Positions 17,860 to 27,645 are shown, counted from the stretch's first letter. The stretch: 64,000 bases of DNA from Streptomyces kanamyceticus (GCF_008704495.1 NZ_CP023699.1:4588001-4652000); one strand, 5' to 3'. Made by a program: numbers and translations. Notes: generated by a model not told the origin, from the letters alone.

Positions 17860-19569
17860 ATGAGTGATCGGTGGGCCATCGCCCCTGCCGAGGGAGCCGC
17901 CGCCGAGCTGGTGCCCCTGGGCGAGAGCGGCCTGCCCGCAGGCCCCGTCGTCCACGAGGCCGACCTCGGCGAGGCCGTGCTGAAGCGCCCCGACGTCACC
18001 CGGTGGGTCTGGCGCTCGACCGCGGACATCTATCCGCGACTGCTGGCCGCCGGCGCCCGCGTGGAGCGGTGCTACGACATCGAGGCCGCCGAGCTCCTCC
18101 TCCTGGGCCACGAAGGCCGCCTCGGCGAACCCCGTTCCGCGGCCGCCGCCCTCGCCCGCATCCGCGACACCCCCGTACCCCCCGATCCCCCGCCCCGCGC
18201 CGCCGAACCCGGCTCCCAGGACTCCCTCTTCCTCTTCGAGCCCCGCCCCGGCGGCGCTCCCCTCCCCCTCCTGGACCTCGTCGAGGTCTACGCCGAGCAG
18301 CAGCGAAGGCACGACGCCGCCGCCCACCCCGGCCGCATGCGCCTGCTCACCGCGTCCGAGTCCGCGGGCATGCTGGTGGCCGCCGAGATGAACGCCGCGG
18401 GCCTGCCCTGGCGCGCGGACCTGCACCGCGGCCTCCTGAACGAACTGCTCGGCGAGCGGTACGCGGGCGGCGGCGAACCCCGTCGCCTCGCCGAGCTGGC
18501 CGACGAGGTGTCCGCCGCGTTCGGCCGCCGCGTCCGGCCCGATCTGCCCGCCGACGTCATCAAGGCGTTCGCGCAGGCAGGCATCAAGGTGACGTCGACG
18601 CGGCGCTGGCAGCTGGAGGAGATCGACCACCCGGCCGTGCGGCCCCTCATCGAGTACAAGAAGCTGTACCGGATCTGGACGGCGCACGGCTGGAGCTGGC
18701 TGCAGGACTGGGTGCGCGACGGGCGCTTCCGCCCGGAGTACACGCCGGGCGGCTCGGTCAGCGGCCGCTGGACGACCAACGGCGGCGGGGCCCTGCAGAT
18801 CCCCAAGGTGATCCGCAGGGCGGTCGTCGCCGACCCCGGCTGGCGGCTCGTGGTCGCCGACGCCGACCAGATGGAGCCGAGGGTGCTCGCCGCGATCTCC
18901 CGCGACCGGGGCCTGATGGAGGTGGCGGGCAGCGACGAGGACCTCTACACGCGCCTGTCCGACCGCGCGTTCTCCGGCGACCGCGACCACGCGAAGATCG
19001 CGCTGCTGGGGGCCGTGTACGGCCAGACGTCGGGCGACGGCCTGAAGAACCTGGCGGCGCTGCGCCGCCGCTTCCCGCTGGCCGTCGCGTACGTGGACGA
19101 CGCGGCGAAGGAGGGCGAGGAGGGCAGGCTCGTCCGGACGTGGCTCGGCAGGACGAGCCCTCCGGCGGCCGGGGCCGGGGAGAACGACGAGGCGGGCATC
19201 CCACAGGAGGCCCCCGCCGCGCCGGGCCCCGTCCAGGAAGGGGAGTTCACGCCGGGGTACGCCTCGGTCAACTCCCGCGCGCGGGGCCGGTTCACACGGA
19301 ACTTCGTGGTGCAGGGCAGCGCCGCGGACTGGGCGCTGCTGATGCTGGCGGCGCTGCGGCGGACCATCGCCGAGTCGGGGCTCCGGGCCGAGCTGGTCTT
19401 CTTCCAGCACGACGAGGTCATCGTGCACTGCCCCGCCGAGGAGGCGGAGGAGGTGACGGCGGCGGTGCGGGCGGCCGGGGATCTGGCGGGCCGGATCGCG
19501 TTCGGGGAGACGCCGGTGCGGTTCCCGTTCACGATCGCGGTGGTCGAGTGCTACGCGGACGCGAAGTGA
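17860..19569 (+). CDS. Bifunctional 3'-5' exonuclease/DNA polymerase, family A-like
   Basis: The ATG at 17860 (MSDRWAIAPAEG) gives 569 residues. The C-terminal half has the family A palm motifs: motif A as VADADQMEPRVLAAIS (about residues 331-346), the O-helix region (KIALLGAVYGQTSG) and motif C as FQHDEVIVH (Asp518). Motif A has DADQME where Pol I has D(Y)SQIE, as in the actinobacterial side branch of this family. The N-terminal third corresponds to a degenerate exonuclease-like domain. A disordered insert (about residues 430-455) precedes the last palm segment. Probably a repair or translesion polymerase; its role in Streptomyces is not established. Confidence 0.88.
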   Translation: MSDRWAIAPAEGAAAELVPLGESGLPAGPVVHEADLGEAVLKRPDVTRWVWRSTADIYPRLLAAGARVERCYDIEAAELLLLGHEGRLGEPRSAAAALARIRDTPVPPDPPPRAAEPGSQDSLFLFEPRPGGAPLPLLDLVEVYAEQQRRHDAAAHPGRMRLLTASESAGMLVAAEMNAAGLPWRADLHRGLLNELLGERYAGGGEPRRLAELADEVSAAFGRRVRPDLPADVIKAFAQAGIKVTSTRRWQLEEIDHPAVRPLIEYKKLYRIWTAHGWSWLQDWVRDGRFRPEYTPGGSVSGRWTTNGGGALQIPKVIRRAVVADPGWRLVVADADQMEPRVLAAISRDRGLMEVAGSDEDLYTRLSDRAFSGDRDHAKIALLGAVYGQTSGDGLKNLAALRRRFPLAVAYVDDAAKEGEEGRLVRTWLGRTSPPAAGAGENDEAGIPQEAPAAPGPVQEGEFTPGYASVNSRARGRFTRNFVVQGSAADWALLMLAALRRTIAESGLRAELVFFQHDEVIVHCPAEEAEEVTAAVRAAGDLAGRIAFGETPVRFPFTIAVVECYADAK

Positions 19570-19756
19570 CCGGGGCCTGACCTGGCCCGGTCGCGACCCG
19601 GACCAGGCCCGAACCGGACCCCGACCCGATCTGGATGCGGCCCGGCCCGGGTCCGGACCAGACCCGACCTGGCCCGAGCCGGACCGGCCCCGGACGCGAC
19701 CCGAACCCGACCGGCCCCGGAGTGACCCGACCCCGACCGGACCGGACCGGACCGGA
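19570..19756. repeat. Low-complexity GACCCGG/GGACC repeats
   Basis: About 185 bp of irregular short units related to GACCCGACC and GGACCGGACC fill the space between the polymerase gene and the convergent SARP gene. No coding frame is credible. The self-complementary GGACC units may serve as a terminator region. Confidence 0.7.
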
Positions 19757-22700
19757 CTACGGCGCCCCCAACAACCCCCTGAGCTCGTCCGTCACCTTGC
19801 TGTCCGTCCCGTCCAGCGCCGAAAGCGCCGACTCCCACTGCTCGTACGCCTCTTCACGACGCCCCGCGGCGGCGAGCAGCAGCCCGTGCTGGTGCCGGGC
19901 GAGTCCGGCCATGTGGGTGTCGCCGCGCTGCTCGGCGCGGTCGAGGAGGACCGCGCACTCGCGCGCCGCGTCCTCGTGACGGCCGAGTTCGCGCAGGGCG
20001 CGGGCGAGGCCGAGGCGGGACTGGGACGCGCCGTGCCAGTCCTCGTACTCGTCGTGGATGCGCAGGCTCTCCTCCAAGTGGGCGAGAGCGGCGGCCGGTT
20101 CGCCGAGGGTGAGGTGGGCGTAGCCGATGTTGCAGTGGGCGGACTGGCGGACGATGGCGTGGCCGATGGTCTCGCCGATCGCGAGGCTCTGTTCGTGGTG
20201 GGCGATGGCGGCGCGGGCGTCCGTGTGCTCGTAGAGGTTGCCGAGGTGGCTGAGGGTGACGGCCTCGCTGAGCGGGTCGGCGAGCTCCTTGGCGAGGGCC
20301 AGGCTCTGGTGGAGGGCGTCGGCGGACTCCTCGTGCCGGTCGAGCCCTTCCAGGAGGAGCCCGCGGTTGTTGAGGCCGCGGCGTACGCAGGAGACGAAGC
20401 CGAGTTCGCGCCAGAGGGCGAGGGCCTCGTCGTTGAGGGCGAGCGCCTCGCTCGCCCGGCCCGACATGTAGTGCATGCCCGCGAGGTCGGTGAGGGCCTG
20501 GGCCTCGTCGGCGGTGTCGCCCTGACGGCGGGCGGCGGCCACGGCGACGGCGCCGAGCGCGGCCAGCTCGGTCAGGCGGCCGCGCCGTTGGAGGTACGGG
20601 AAGAGGCAGCGGACCAGGACGGACATCAGCGCGGAGGTGTCGTGGTGGCGCTCGGCGAGGGCGACGATGTTGTCGAGCTCCGTGTCGCCCCAGGCGAAGG
20701 CGGCTTCCATGGACATGGGCGCGGACGTGGACATGGGCGCGGACGAGGAGACATCACCGAGGCGTGCCGCCACCCCCCGTAGCCGGTCCGCCCGGTCGAG
20801 CCCCTCCGGGATGATCGCGAGGAGGCTGCGCCGCGCGGACTCCGCGTACCAGCGAAGGGCGGTCTCGGCGACGCGGTCGACGGCCGCGACGGCGTCCTCC
20901 GCACCCGCACCCGCACCCGACACCTCGCGGGCGAAGTCGCGGACGAGGTCGTGCGGGGCGTACCTGCCGTAGGCGGTCTCCTCAAGGAGGGCGACGTCGA
21001 CGAGGCGGTCGAGCGCCGCGCCCGCGCGCAGTTCGTCGGCGTCCAACAGGCGGGCGATGAGCGGCACTCCGTACGTCGGGAGGTCGAGCGCGCCGATCCT
21101 GGCGAGCACGAGGGCCGCGTCGCGGTCGGCCTCGCGGTCCGATGTGCGCAGGGCGTCGAGGGCGACGGAGAGGGAGCAGCGCACGCTCAGGTCGTCGTAC
21201 TCGAGGTGGTGCAGGCGGCCGCCGCTGACCGTGAGGAGTTCGGCGAGCGCGTCCGGGGTGAGGGCGTGGCGCGCGGCGAGCCGGGCGGCGACGATGCGCA
21301 GGGCGAGCGGGAGGCGGCCCGCGAGACGGACCAGGGGGTGCCCGGCGTCGAGCCCGTCCCGGCCGGAGACGGCGCGCAGGAGGGCAGCGCTGTCCCGGTC
21401 GGAGAGCGGTTCGAGGGGGAAGCGGTCGGCGCCGTCGAGCGCGGTCAGCGGCGAACGGCTGGTGACGATGACGGCGCAGCCGGGCCCCGCGGGCAGCAGC
21501 GGGCGCACCTGGGCGGCGGTGGCGGCGTCGTCGAGGACCATCAGGGTGCGGGTGGGCGCGAGCAGTGAACGCAGCAACGCGCTGGCCGCCGCCGGGTCTT
21601 CGTCGTCCTCCGGGGCGCGGCGCGGCTCGGCGCCGAGGTCGCGCAGGAGCGAGGCGAGGGCGCTCGCGGGGGTGAGGGGGGTCATGCCGGGGGTGGCGCC
21701 GCGGAGATTGACGTAGAGCTGCCCGTCGGGGAACTCGTCCCGCAGTCCGTGTGCCACGTGCAGGGCGAGCGCGCTCTTGCCGACACCGGCCATGCCGGAG
21801 ACGACGGCGAAGGACCGGTCTCCGGTGAGGCCGTGCCGCAGGGCGCGGACGACATCGCCACGACCGGTGAAGTGGCCGGGCGGCGGCGGCAGTTGAGCGG
21901 GCCGTGGCGCGCGCTTTCCCCGGCTCCGTTCCTCCGCACCGGGACCAACACCGCCCCCGCGGGGCTGCGCCGCGCCCCCAGAGCACCCAACTTCATGCAC
22001 CCCGCCGCGACTTGCGCCCCCCGGCTGCTGGACACCACGACCACCGGAGGCTCCGGCCTCCTGCGCGCCGTGTCCCCCAGAGACCCCGGCCTCCCGCGCA
22101 CCACGGCCCCCAGAGACCCCAACCTCCCGCGCACCACGGCCCCCAGAGACCCCAACCTCCCGCGCACCACGGCCCCCAGAGACCCCAACCTCCCGCGCAC
22201 CACGGCCCCCAGAGACCCCAACCTCCCGCGCACCACGGCCCCCAGAAGCCCTGACCTCCTGCGCACCACCAACACCAGAAGCCTCATCCCCTGACACACC
22301 GCCTGCGCCATCAGACCCGCCTGCCTGCGCACCACCAACACCAGAAGCCCGGCCCCCCGGCACATCACCTACGCCAACAGACCCGGCCGCCTGCCCACCG
22401 CCAATGCCCCCTGGCCCACCACTCCCGGCCGCCGCCCGCACCGCATAAACGTTCCGCCTCTGCTCCTGCCCAGCCAACCGGCCATCACGGTCAGCCTCTT
22501 CGGCCTCAGCAGCTGCAGGTAGCGCCCCCTCCAGTTCCCCCCGCAAAACCTCCCGGTGAGCCTCCCGCACCCCCGCCCCCGGCTCCACGCCGAGTTCCTC
22601 CACCAGCCTGCGGCGCAACTCGCGGTGGACGGTGAGGGCCTCCGCCTGGCGGCCCGTGCGGTGCAGGGTCAGCATCAGGTGGCGGTGGAAGACCTCGCGG

Positions 22701-23314
22701 AACGGGTGTTGGGCGACCAGGGACGTGAGTTCGGGGACGAGTGCGGCGAGGCCCGTGCCGAGGCCGCTCGCGCCGAGTTCGAGTTCCGCGTCGTACCGCA
22801 GCTCGAGAGCGAGCAGGCGGGCCTCCTCCAGGCGCGGTACGAGAGGGTGGCCCGCCACCGTGTCGGGGAGGCCGCTCAGCGGCGTGCCGCGCCACAGGCA
22901 GAGCGCGTCGGCGGCGTGCGCCGAGGCCCGCGCCCAGTCGCGCGCCGCGTGTGCCTCCCGCGCACGGGCCACCCGGCTCTCGAAGAGGCGTACGTCCAAC
23001 TCGCCGTCGGCGACCCGCAACCGGTACCCCGGCGGCACCGAACGCAGCCGCTCCGGATCGTCGAGCAGGCGCCGCAGCCGTGTGACGTGGTTCTGCAGGG
23101 ACGCCCGCGCGGACGCGGGCGGCGAGTCGCCCCACAGCGCGTCCTTGAGGGCGCCGAGGGAGACCACCCGGTCAGGTTCGAGGAGCAGCGCGGCCAGCAG
23201 GGCGCGCCCCTTCGCGCTGTGCACAGGACGCGGCTCACCCGCCGCGTCGTACACCGCGGGCTCCCCGAGCAGGCCGAACTTCAGTCCGGACCGCAGCTCG
23301 CACCGCTCACTCAC
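19757..23314 (-). CDS. AfsR/SARP-family regulator with NB-ARC and TPR domains
   Basis: The GTG at 23314 has GGGAG six bases upstream and gives about 1185 residues. The order is OmpR-like DNA-binding domain (about residues 10-95), bacterial transcriptional activator domain (about 100-250), repeat-rich linker (about 275-480), NB-ARC ATPase with Walker A (GMAGVGKSALALHVA) and hydrophobic Walker B (TLMVLDD), winged segment, and about ten TPR units to the C-terminus. This is the AfsR layout, a cytoplasmic activator of secondary metabolism or development. The 33-bp repeats in the linker are unusual. No biosynthetic genes are adjacent, so the target is unknown. Confidence 0.9.
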   Translation of the reverse strand: MSERCELRSGLKFGLLGEPAVYDAAGEPRPVHSAKGRALLAALLLEPDRVVSLGALKDALWGDSPPASARASLQNHVTRLRRLLDDPERLRSVPPGYRLRVADGELDVRLFESRVARAREAHAARDWARASAHAADALCLWRGTPLSGLPDTVAGHPLVPRLEEARLLALELRYDAELELGASGLGTGLAALVPELTSLVAQHPFREVFHRHLMLTLHRTGRQAEALTVHRELRRRLVEELGVEPGAGVREAHREVLRGELEGALPAAAEAEEADRDGRLAGQEQRRNVYAVRAAAGSGGPGGIGGGQAAGSVGVGDVPGGRASGVGGAQAGGSDGAGGVSGDEASGVGGAQEVRASGGRGAREVGVSGGRGAREVGVSGGRGAREVGVSGGRGAREVGVSGGRGAREAGVSGGHGAQEAGASGGRGVQQPGGASRGGVHEVGCSGGAAQPRGGGVGPGAEERSRGKRAPRPAQLPPPPGHFTGRGDVVRALRHGLTGDRSFAVVSGMAGVGKSALALHVAHGLRDEFPDGQLYVNLRGATPGMTPLTPASALASLLRDLGAEPRRAPEDDEDPAAASALLRSLLAPTRTLMVLDDAATAAQVRPLLPAGPGCAVIVTSRSPLTALDGADRFPLEPLSDRDSAALLRAVSGRDGLDAGHPLVRLAGRLPLALRIVAARLAARHALTPDALAELLTVSGGRLHHLEYDDLSVRCSLSVALDALRTSDREADRDAALVLARIGALDLPTYGVPLIARLLDADELRAGAALDRLVDVALLEETAYGRYAPHDLVRDFAREVSGAGAGAEDAVAAVDRVAETALRWYAESARRSLLAIIPEGLDRADRLRGVAARLGDVSSSAPMSTSAPMSMEAAFAWGDTELDNIVALAERHHDTSALMSVLVRCLFPYLQRRGRLTELAALGAVAVAAARRQGDTADEAQALTDLAGMHYMSGRASEALALNDEALALWRELGFVSCVRRGLNNRGLLLEGLDRHEESADALHQSLALAKELADPLSEAVTLSHLGNLYEHTDARAAIAHHEQSLAIGETIGHAIVRQSAHCNIGYAHLTLGEPAAALAHLEESLRIHDEYEDWHGASQSRLGLARALRELGRHEDAARECAVLLDRAEQRGDTHMAGLARHQHGLLLAAAGRREEAYEQWESALSALDGTDSKVTDELRGLLGAP
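22070..22255 (-). repeat. 33-bp in-frame tandem repeat in SARP linker
   Basis: Five to six units of 33 bp, nearly identical, code for GGRGAREVGVS in the linker between the activator domain and the ATPase. Diverged GAQ/GGV-type units flank it on both sides, so the repetitive linker spans about 21880-22470. Confidence 0.88.
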
Positions 23315-23474
23315 ACCGTCTCCCTGTGCCCCCGTGCACACCGTTGGCCATATGTTAGCGATCTGTTGGCGAACCCTGATGTGATCACGACATCGGACCT
23401 GGCCCGCCGGTACTCGCGCACAGCGCGTAACTCGGGGGAGTGTCGCCGCCGCGGCTGGGTCCGGGGGCAGAGAG

Positions 23475-23507
23475 AGCCCCGGTCGTCGGAGGTGAGCGAC
23501 CGGGGCT
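23475..23507. terminator. Hairpin terminator after the kinase gene
   Basis: AGCCCCGGTCG and CGACCGGGGCT form an 11-bp perfect stem with an 11-base loop, followed by TTTC on the plus strand. It lies 46 bp beyond the stop of the minus-strand histidine kinase gene and upstream of the SARP start. Confidence 0.65.
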
Positions 23508-23552
23508 TTCGCCCTGCCCCCCCACACACCCCACACCTAGCGGATCGGCGGA

Positions 23553-25742
23553 TCAGACCGCCCCGTCCCGCGCCTCCGGCAGCCGCACCGTGAACAGCGA
23601 CCCCTTGCCCGGCGCGCTCTCCGCCGTCACCGTCCCGCCGTGCGCCTCCGTCAGATTGCGGACGATCGACAGACCGAGGCCGCTGCCGCCCGTCGCGCGG
23701 GTCCGTGACTTGTCCGCGCGCCAGAAGCGGTCGAAGACGTGCGGCAGGTCCTCAGGATCGATGCCCGTACCGGTGTCGGCGACCTCGATGAGTACGGCGT
23801 CGGGCGTGGTCCGGCAGGTGACCCGGACGCTGCCGCCGTCGGGGGTGTGGCGGATGGCGTTGGAGACGAGGTTGCCGACCGCCTGGCGAAGGCGCAGCGG
23901 ATCCGCGTTCAGCCAGGGATCGCCGAGCGTCGTCGCGCGCAGCCGTACGCCCGCCGCGTCCGCGCGCGCCTGATGCGCCGCGGCCACCTGCTCGGCGATC
24001 TCCGCGGCCCGCACCGGTTCGCGGTGCAGCCGCAGCGTGCCCGCGTCGGCGGCCGCCAGGTCCTGGAGGTCGTCGACGATGTGCTGGAGCAGCAGGGCCT
24101 CTTCGAGCAGCGAGGTGACGAGTTCGGGATCGGTCTCGACGACGCCGTCCTCCGCCGCCTCCAGCCAGCCCCTGATGTTGGACAGCGGAGTGCGCAGCTC
24201 GTGCGCGACGTCGCTGACCATGGCCCTGCGCTGCTCTTCGAGGGCCTTGCGGTGGGCCGCCATGTCGTTGAAGGCGGCGGCCAGTTGGCTGATCTCGCCT
24301 GCGGAACGGGTGGCGCTCGCGGGCACCGGCGGGCCTTCCGTGGTGCCCGACTTCATGCGCCGCGTCGCGGTGGTCAGCGCGCGCAGCGGACGGGTCAGCC
24401 GGGTCGCGGCGAGCGCGGTGACGGCGACCGTGACGGCGAGTACGGCCGCGGCGAGTCCGGCCAGGCGCGCGGTGTTGGCGACCGAGAGGCTGAAGCCCCG
24501 GGCGACGGGGGCGCCGTCGGAACTGGTGATGAAGAGCAGGGCGGGCGTGGAGACGAAGGGCCCGAGCTGTTCGCGGCGCGCGGTGTCGACGCAGGTGGCG
24601 GCGGCGGCGTTGGCACGGTCGGCCGCGGCTTTGGCACGGTCGGTGGCGGTGGAGAGGCCGCCGCCCGGGCCGGACGAGGGCGTGGCACCGGCGCCGGACG
24701 GAGTGCCGGGGGGCGTGCCGGGGGGCGTGCCGGGGGGCGTGCCGGGGGGCTTGGTGGGCCCGGTCGACTCGCGGCTGCGGTCACCGGAACCGGAGCCGGA
24801 GCCGGAGCCGGAGCCGTCCCGGGGCTCGGCACCGTCCTGGCCCCCGTCCTTGCCCCCGGCATCGGGCCCGGCATCGGGGTCCAGCTCGGCGTCGAGGTCG
24901 GGGTCGGGCTCGATGGACGGATACGTCGGTATGACTCCCACCGGCTTCGCGCCGTCGCGACCGGTCAGGTCGAGGTTGACCGCGACGGGCCCGAGGCCAC
25001 GCCGCTTCATGCACGCCTCGACGAGGGAGTTGAGCTTGTTGACGGCCTTCTGCTCCGTCGGCGTCGGCCGTTCGAACCCGGAGCCGGGGCACTGGACCCC
25101 CAGGAGCGCGGCGGGATCGCCGCCGGAACCGTCACCGGAGCGGTCGCCGTTCTCGACGACGGGGCGGCCGCCGGGTCCGACGACGAGCTCGGCGGGCAGA
25201 CCGAGTCCGTGCAGACAGGAGACGTACACGTCGGCCTGGCCCTTCAGCCGCGTACGTTCCTTCGGGGGGAGCCGGTAGGGGCCGACCGCGCGCGGGTCGA
25301 TGCGGTCGGCGGACCGGTCCTCCGGCCTGCCCGCGAGCGTCGTGTCCACGGAGAGCGGGTCGACGACGGCGGACGCCCTGGGCGGCAGGGCGGCGGGCCT
25401 GTGGCCGTCCTGCGCCGCGGTCTTGCCCGCGGGCGCCGCCGAGTCCGTGATGACCTTGCGGTCCTGGGTGGTGAGGGCGATGCGGCGGCCGGTCTGCCGG
25501 GACAGTTCGCGGACGGCCTCGTCGGCACCGCGCCAGTCGGGAGCGCCCGCGCCGACCCCGAGGAGCCGGTCGTAGATCCGCGCGTCGTCGGCGAGCACCT
25601 GCCCCTGCTCCTGCCGGATGGCACCGGACGTGGTCTGCGCGGCGAGCCACGCGGTGGCGGCGATGGACCCGACGGAGACCAGCACGGAGACGGCGAGCAG
25701 CCGCGTCAGCAGACTCTTGCGGAACGGAACGTCACGCCCCAC
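23553..25742 (-). CDS. Sensor histidine kinase with large extracytoplasmic domain
   Basis: The GTG at 25742 overlaps the end of the response regulator gene by 11 bp. The 729-residue product has an N-terminal membrane helix (about residues 10-32) and an unusually long extracytoplasmic region. A PPGTPPGTPPGT repeat and a GSGSGS run lie in its distal half. A second helix, HAMP, HisKA (VSDVAHELRTPLSNI) and HATPase (NLVSNAIRHT, DTGTGIDPEDL, GGSGLGLSIV) follow. Two cysteine-containing segments (VSCLHGLGLP and EACMKRRGLG) may form disulfides in the sensor. Cognate regulator: the gene directly upstream. Confidence 0.92.
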   Translation of the reverse strand: MGRDVPFRKSLLTRLLAVSVLVSVGSIAATAWLAAQTTSGAIRQEQGQVLADDARIYDRLLGVGAGAPDWRGADEAVRELSRQTGRRIALTTQDRKVITDSAAPAGKTAAQDGHRPAALPPRASAVVDPLSVDTTLAGRPEDRSADRIDPRAVGPYRLPPKERTRLKGQADVYVSCLHGLGLPAELVVGPGGRPVVENGDRSGDGSGGDPAALLGVQCPGSGFERPTPTEQKAVNKLNSLVEACMKRRGLGPVAVNLDLTGRDGAKPVGVIPTYPSIEPDPDLDAELDPDAGPDAGGKDGGQDGAEPRDGSGSGSGSGSGDRSRESTGPTKPPGTPPGTPPGTPPGTPSGAGATPSSGPGGGLSTATDRAKAAADRANAAAATCVDTARREQLGPFVSTPALLFITSSDGAPVARGFSLSVANTARLAGLAAAVLAVTVAVTALAATRLTRPLRALTTATRRMKSGTTEGPPVPASATRSAGEISQLAAAFNDMAAHRKALEEQRRAMVSDVAHELRTPLSNIRGWLEAAEDGVVETDPELVTSLLEEALLLQHIVDDLQDLAAADAGTLRLHREPVRAAEIAEQVAAAHQARADAAGVRLRATTLGDPWLNADPLRLRQAVGNLVSNAIRHTPDGGSVRVTCRTTPDAVLIEVADTGTGIDPEDLPHVFDRFWRADKSRTRATGGSGLGLSIVRNLTEAHGGTVTAESAPGKGSLFTVRLPEARDGAV

Positions 25743-26781
25743 GCGAGGCCACCGATCCGCGCGGGACGCGGAGGGCACGCGGGACGCGGGACGCGCGGGG
25801 GGCGCGGGGACCGGCCGCCTGTGGCGTGCTCCCGGAAGGCGGCACGCCCCCGGAAGGCGCCACATCTCCGGAAGGCGCCACATCCCCGGGCGACGGCGCG
25901 TCCCCGGAAGGCGGCGCGTCCCCGGAAGGCGGCGCACCCCCGGACGGCGGCACACCCCCGGAAGGCGGCACACCCCCGGAAGGCGCCACATCCCCGGGCG
26001 ACGGCGCGCCCCCGGCCGACGGCACACTCCCGGACGATGGCACGCCCTCCGGCGGCGCCACGAGCCCCGCCCCCACCAGCTTGTACCCGATGCCGAAGAC
26101 CGTGACGAGACGGGTCGGGCGGCGGGGATCGGCTTCGATCTTCTTGCGGAGGTTGAGGATGTGCACGTCGACCGTGCGGGCGGATATGTAGCCGGACGAG
26201 CCGTGGATGTGGTCGAGCAGCTGGGGGCGGGTGAAGACCCGGTCCGGTTCGCCCGCGAGCGCGCTGAGGAGGTCGAACTCGCCCGGTGTGCAGTCCACGC
26301 CGCGCCCGTCGACCGTCACCTCGTGCCGCAGCGGGTCGACCACGAGGCCGTCCACGCGCAGGACGCGCTGTCCGGCGTCCGGCACGGGATGGTGGATGCC
26401 GCCCACGCGGCGGAGCAGCGTCCGTACCCGGGCCATCAGCTCGCGCGGGCTGTACGGCTTGGTGAGGTAGTCGTCCGCGCCCAGATCGAGGCCCGCGAGC
26501 AGGTCGTCCTCCGTGGAGCGGGCCGTGAGCATCAGGATCGGCAGCCCCGTCAGGTCCGGCGGCCCCGGCTCCGTCCGCAGGACGCGGGTGACCTCGAGGC
26601 CGTCGGCGCCCGGCATCATCACGTCGAGGATGAGCAGGTCCGGCATCCCGCGCCGGGCCTCGCGGAGAGCGGCGCGCCCGTCGTGCACGACGGCGACCGC
26701 GTGGCCCTCGCGCTCCAGATAGCGGCGGACCAGCTCGGCCTGTTTCTCGTCGTCCTCCGCGACCAGGACAAAAGCGCACAT
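25732..26781 (-). CDS. OmpR-family response regulator with long repeat tail
   Basis: The ATG at 26781 starts MCAFVLVAEDDEKQ. The receiver domain has its phospho-acceptor in LILDVMMPG and the Lys in YLTKPYSP. The winged helix (about residues 140-232) ends VFGIGYKLVGAG, where OmpR-type regulators normally stop. Here about 115 further residues follow: Pro/Ser/Gly repeats (PPSGGV, APSGDV), then an Arg/Pro-rich end. The frame stays open to the overlap with the kinase gene, so the tail looks like a repeat expansion across the former gene junction. Confidence 0.9.
   Translation of the reverse strand: MCAFVLVAEDDEKQAELVRRYLEREGHAVAVVHDGRAALREARRGMPDLLILDVMMPGADGLEVTRVLRTEPGPPDLTGLPILMLTARSTEDDLLAGLDLGADDYLTKPYSPRELMARVRTLLRRVGGIHHPVPDAGQRVLRVDGLVVDPLRHEVTVDGRGVDCTPGEFDLLSALAGEPDRVFTRPQLLDHIHGSSGYISARTVDVHILNLRKKIEADPRRPTRLVTVFGIGYKLVGAGLVAPPEGVPSSGSVPSAGGAPSPGDVAPSGGVPPSGGVPPSGGAPPSGDAPPSGDAPSPGDVAPSGDVAPSGGVPPSGSTPQAAGPRAPRASRVPRALRVPRGSVASRGA
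25826..26060 (-). repeat. 18-bp in-frame tandem repeat in response regulator tail
   Basis: About twelve units of 18 bp (plus strand: CCCCGGAAGGCGGCACAC type) code for six-residue repeats PPSGGV/APSGDV. Units differ at one or two positions, with a higher-order pattern of alternating variants. Confidence 0.88.
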
Positions 26782-26858
26782 GGCGTTGAGGATAGGCGCG
26801 CCCCGAAAACGAAACGGGATCCGGACTGCGGGCTGACAAGATCCTCATAACTGGCCCC

Positions 26859-26938
26859 GGTACGGCAGGTGACTCACCGGGTACGGCAAGTGGCTCACCG
26901 GGTACGACAGGTGACCTCAGCACGCCGAGTGGCTCACC
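26859..26938. repeat. Four 21-bp direct repeats upstream of the response regulator
   Basis: GGTACGGCAGGTGACTCACC (26859) recurs at 26880 and 26901 and, more diverged, near 26921, with a 21-bp period. It spans the gap between the regulator promoter region and the end of the next gene. The helical spacing would fit several regulator dimers, but no binding is shown. Confidence 0.5.
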
Positions 26939-27503
26939 GTCCTTCCGCCGACGCCTCCCCGTTCGTCCACGCGTACACCGTGTTCTCCTTCACCGAGACC
27001 CGGTACCGGTGGTGGTCCCCGCACTCCGCGCGCGACGCGCTCGGCGTGCGGTCCGGCCACCAGGGGGCGTCCAGTTCGGGGCCCGCGACGTGCCGCGCCG
27101 CCGCACCGCACTCCCGTTCCGGGGCCAGCCGCTCCCCGTCCGCCAGCGTGAAGCGGATCAGCTTGGCATCGCCGGTCGTCTTCACCTTGACCTTGACGTT
27201 CTTGGCGTCGCGCGGGATCCACTCGGGCAGCACGAACGCCAGGTCACCCTTGGTGGGAGCGTCCGCAGCCGTCGCGAAGGCCCGCGTCTTCTCCTTGAAG
27301 ACGTGTTCGCTGACGGCGTCCGGCACCAGCGCGCTGTTCCTGAGCGCGGGCGCGGCGACGGCGGCCACGACACCCACCGAGGCCAGGCAGCCCGCCACGA
27401 CGATGACGACGACACCGGCCTTCTTCTTGCTGGAGGGCTTCGGGGACTTCGCGGAGTTCGGCGGGCTCGACGCCGTCGACGCCTTCGACGAGTTCAGGGG
27501 CAT
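26934..27503 (-). CDS. Membrane-anchored protein of unknown function
   Basis: The ATG at 27503 gives 189 residues: a Ser/Lys-rich cytoplasmic stretch (SPPNSAKSPKPSSKKK), one membrane helix (about residues 29-51) and an extracytoplasmic domain of about 135 residues. Two cysteines in the domain (RECGAAAR and AECGDHHR) could pair. I do not recognise the family. The gene lies on the same strand as the regulator/kinase pair downstream and diverges from the NarL-type kinase at 27646. Confidence 0.65.
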   Translation of the reverse strand: MPLNSSKASTASSPPNSAKSPKPSSKKKAGVVVIVVAGCLASVGVVAAVAAPALRNSALVPDAVSEHVFKEKTRAFATAADAPTKGDLAFVLPEWIPRDAKNVKVKVKTTGDAKLIRFTLADGERLAPERECGAAARHVAGPELDAPWWPDRTPSASRAECGDHHRYRVSVKENTVYAWTNGEASAEGR

Positions 27504-27645
27504 GGATCCAGTCTTCGCGCCCCGCTCCCCCTTTCCGTACGGCCACAGGACGAACATCCGCCTATGCCAAAAGGCAGAGAACGCGGCGATCATCCACCTC
27601 AAGATGTACGAAGAGGACAACCCCACCTGTCCAATACTTAACGTT

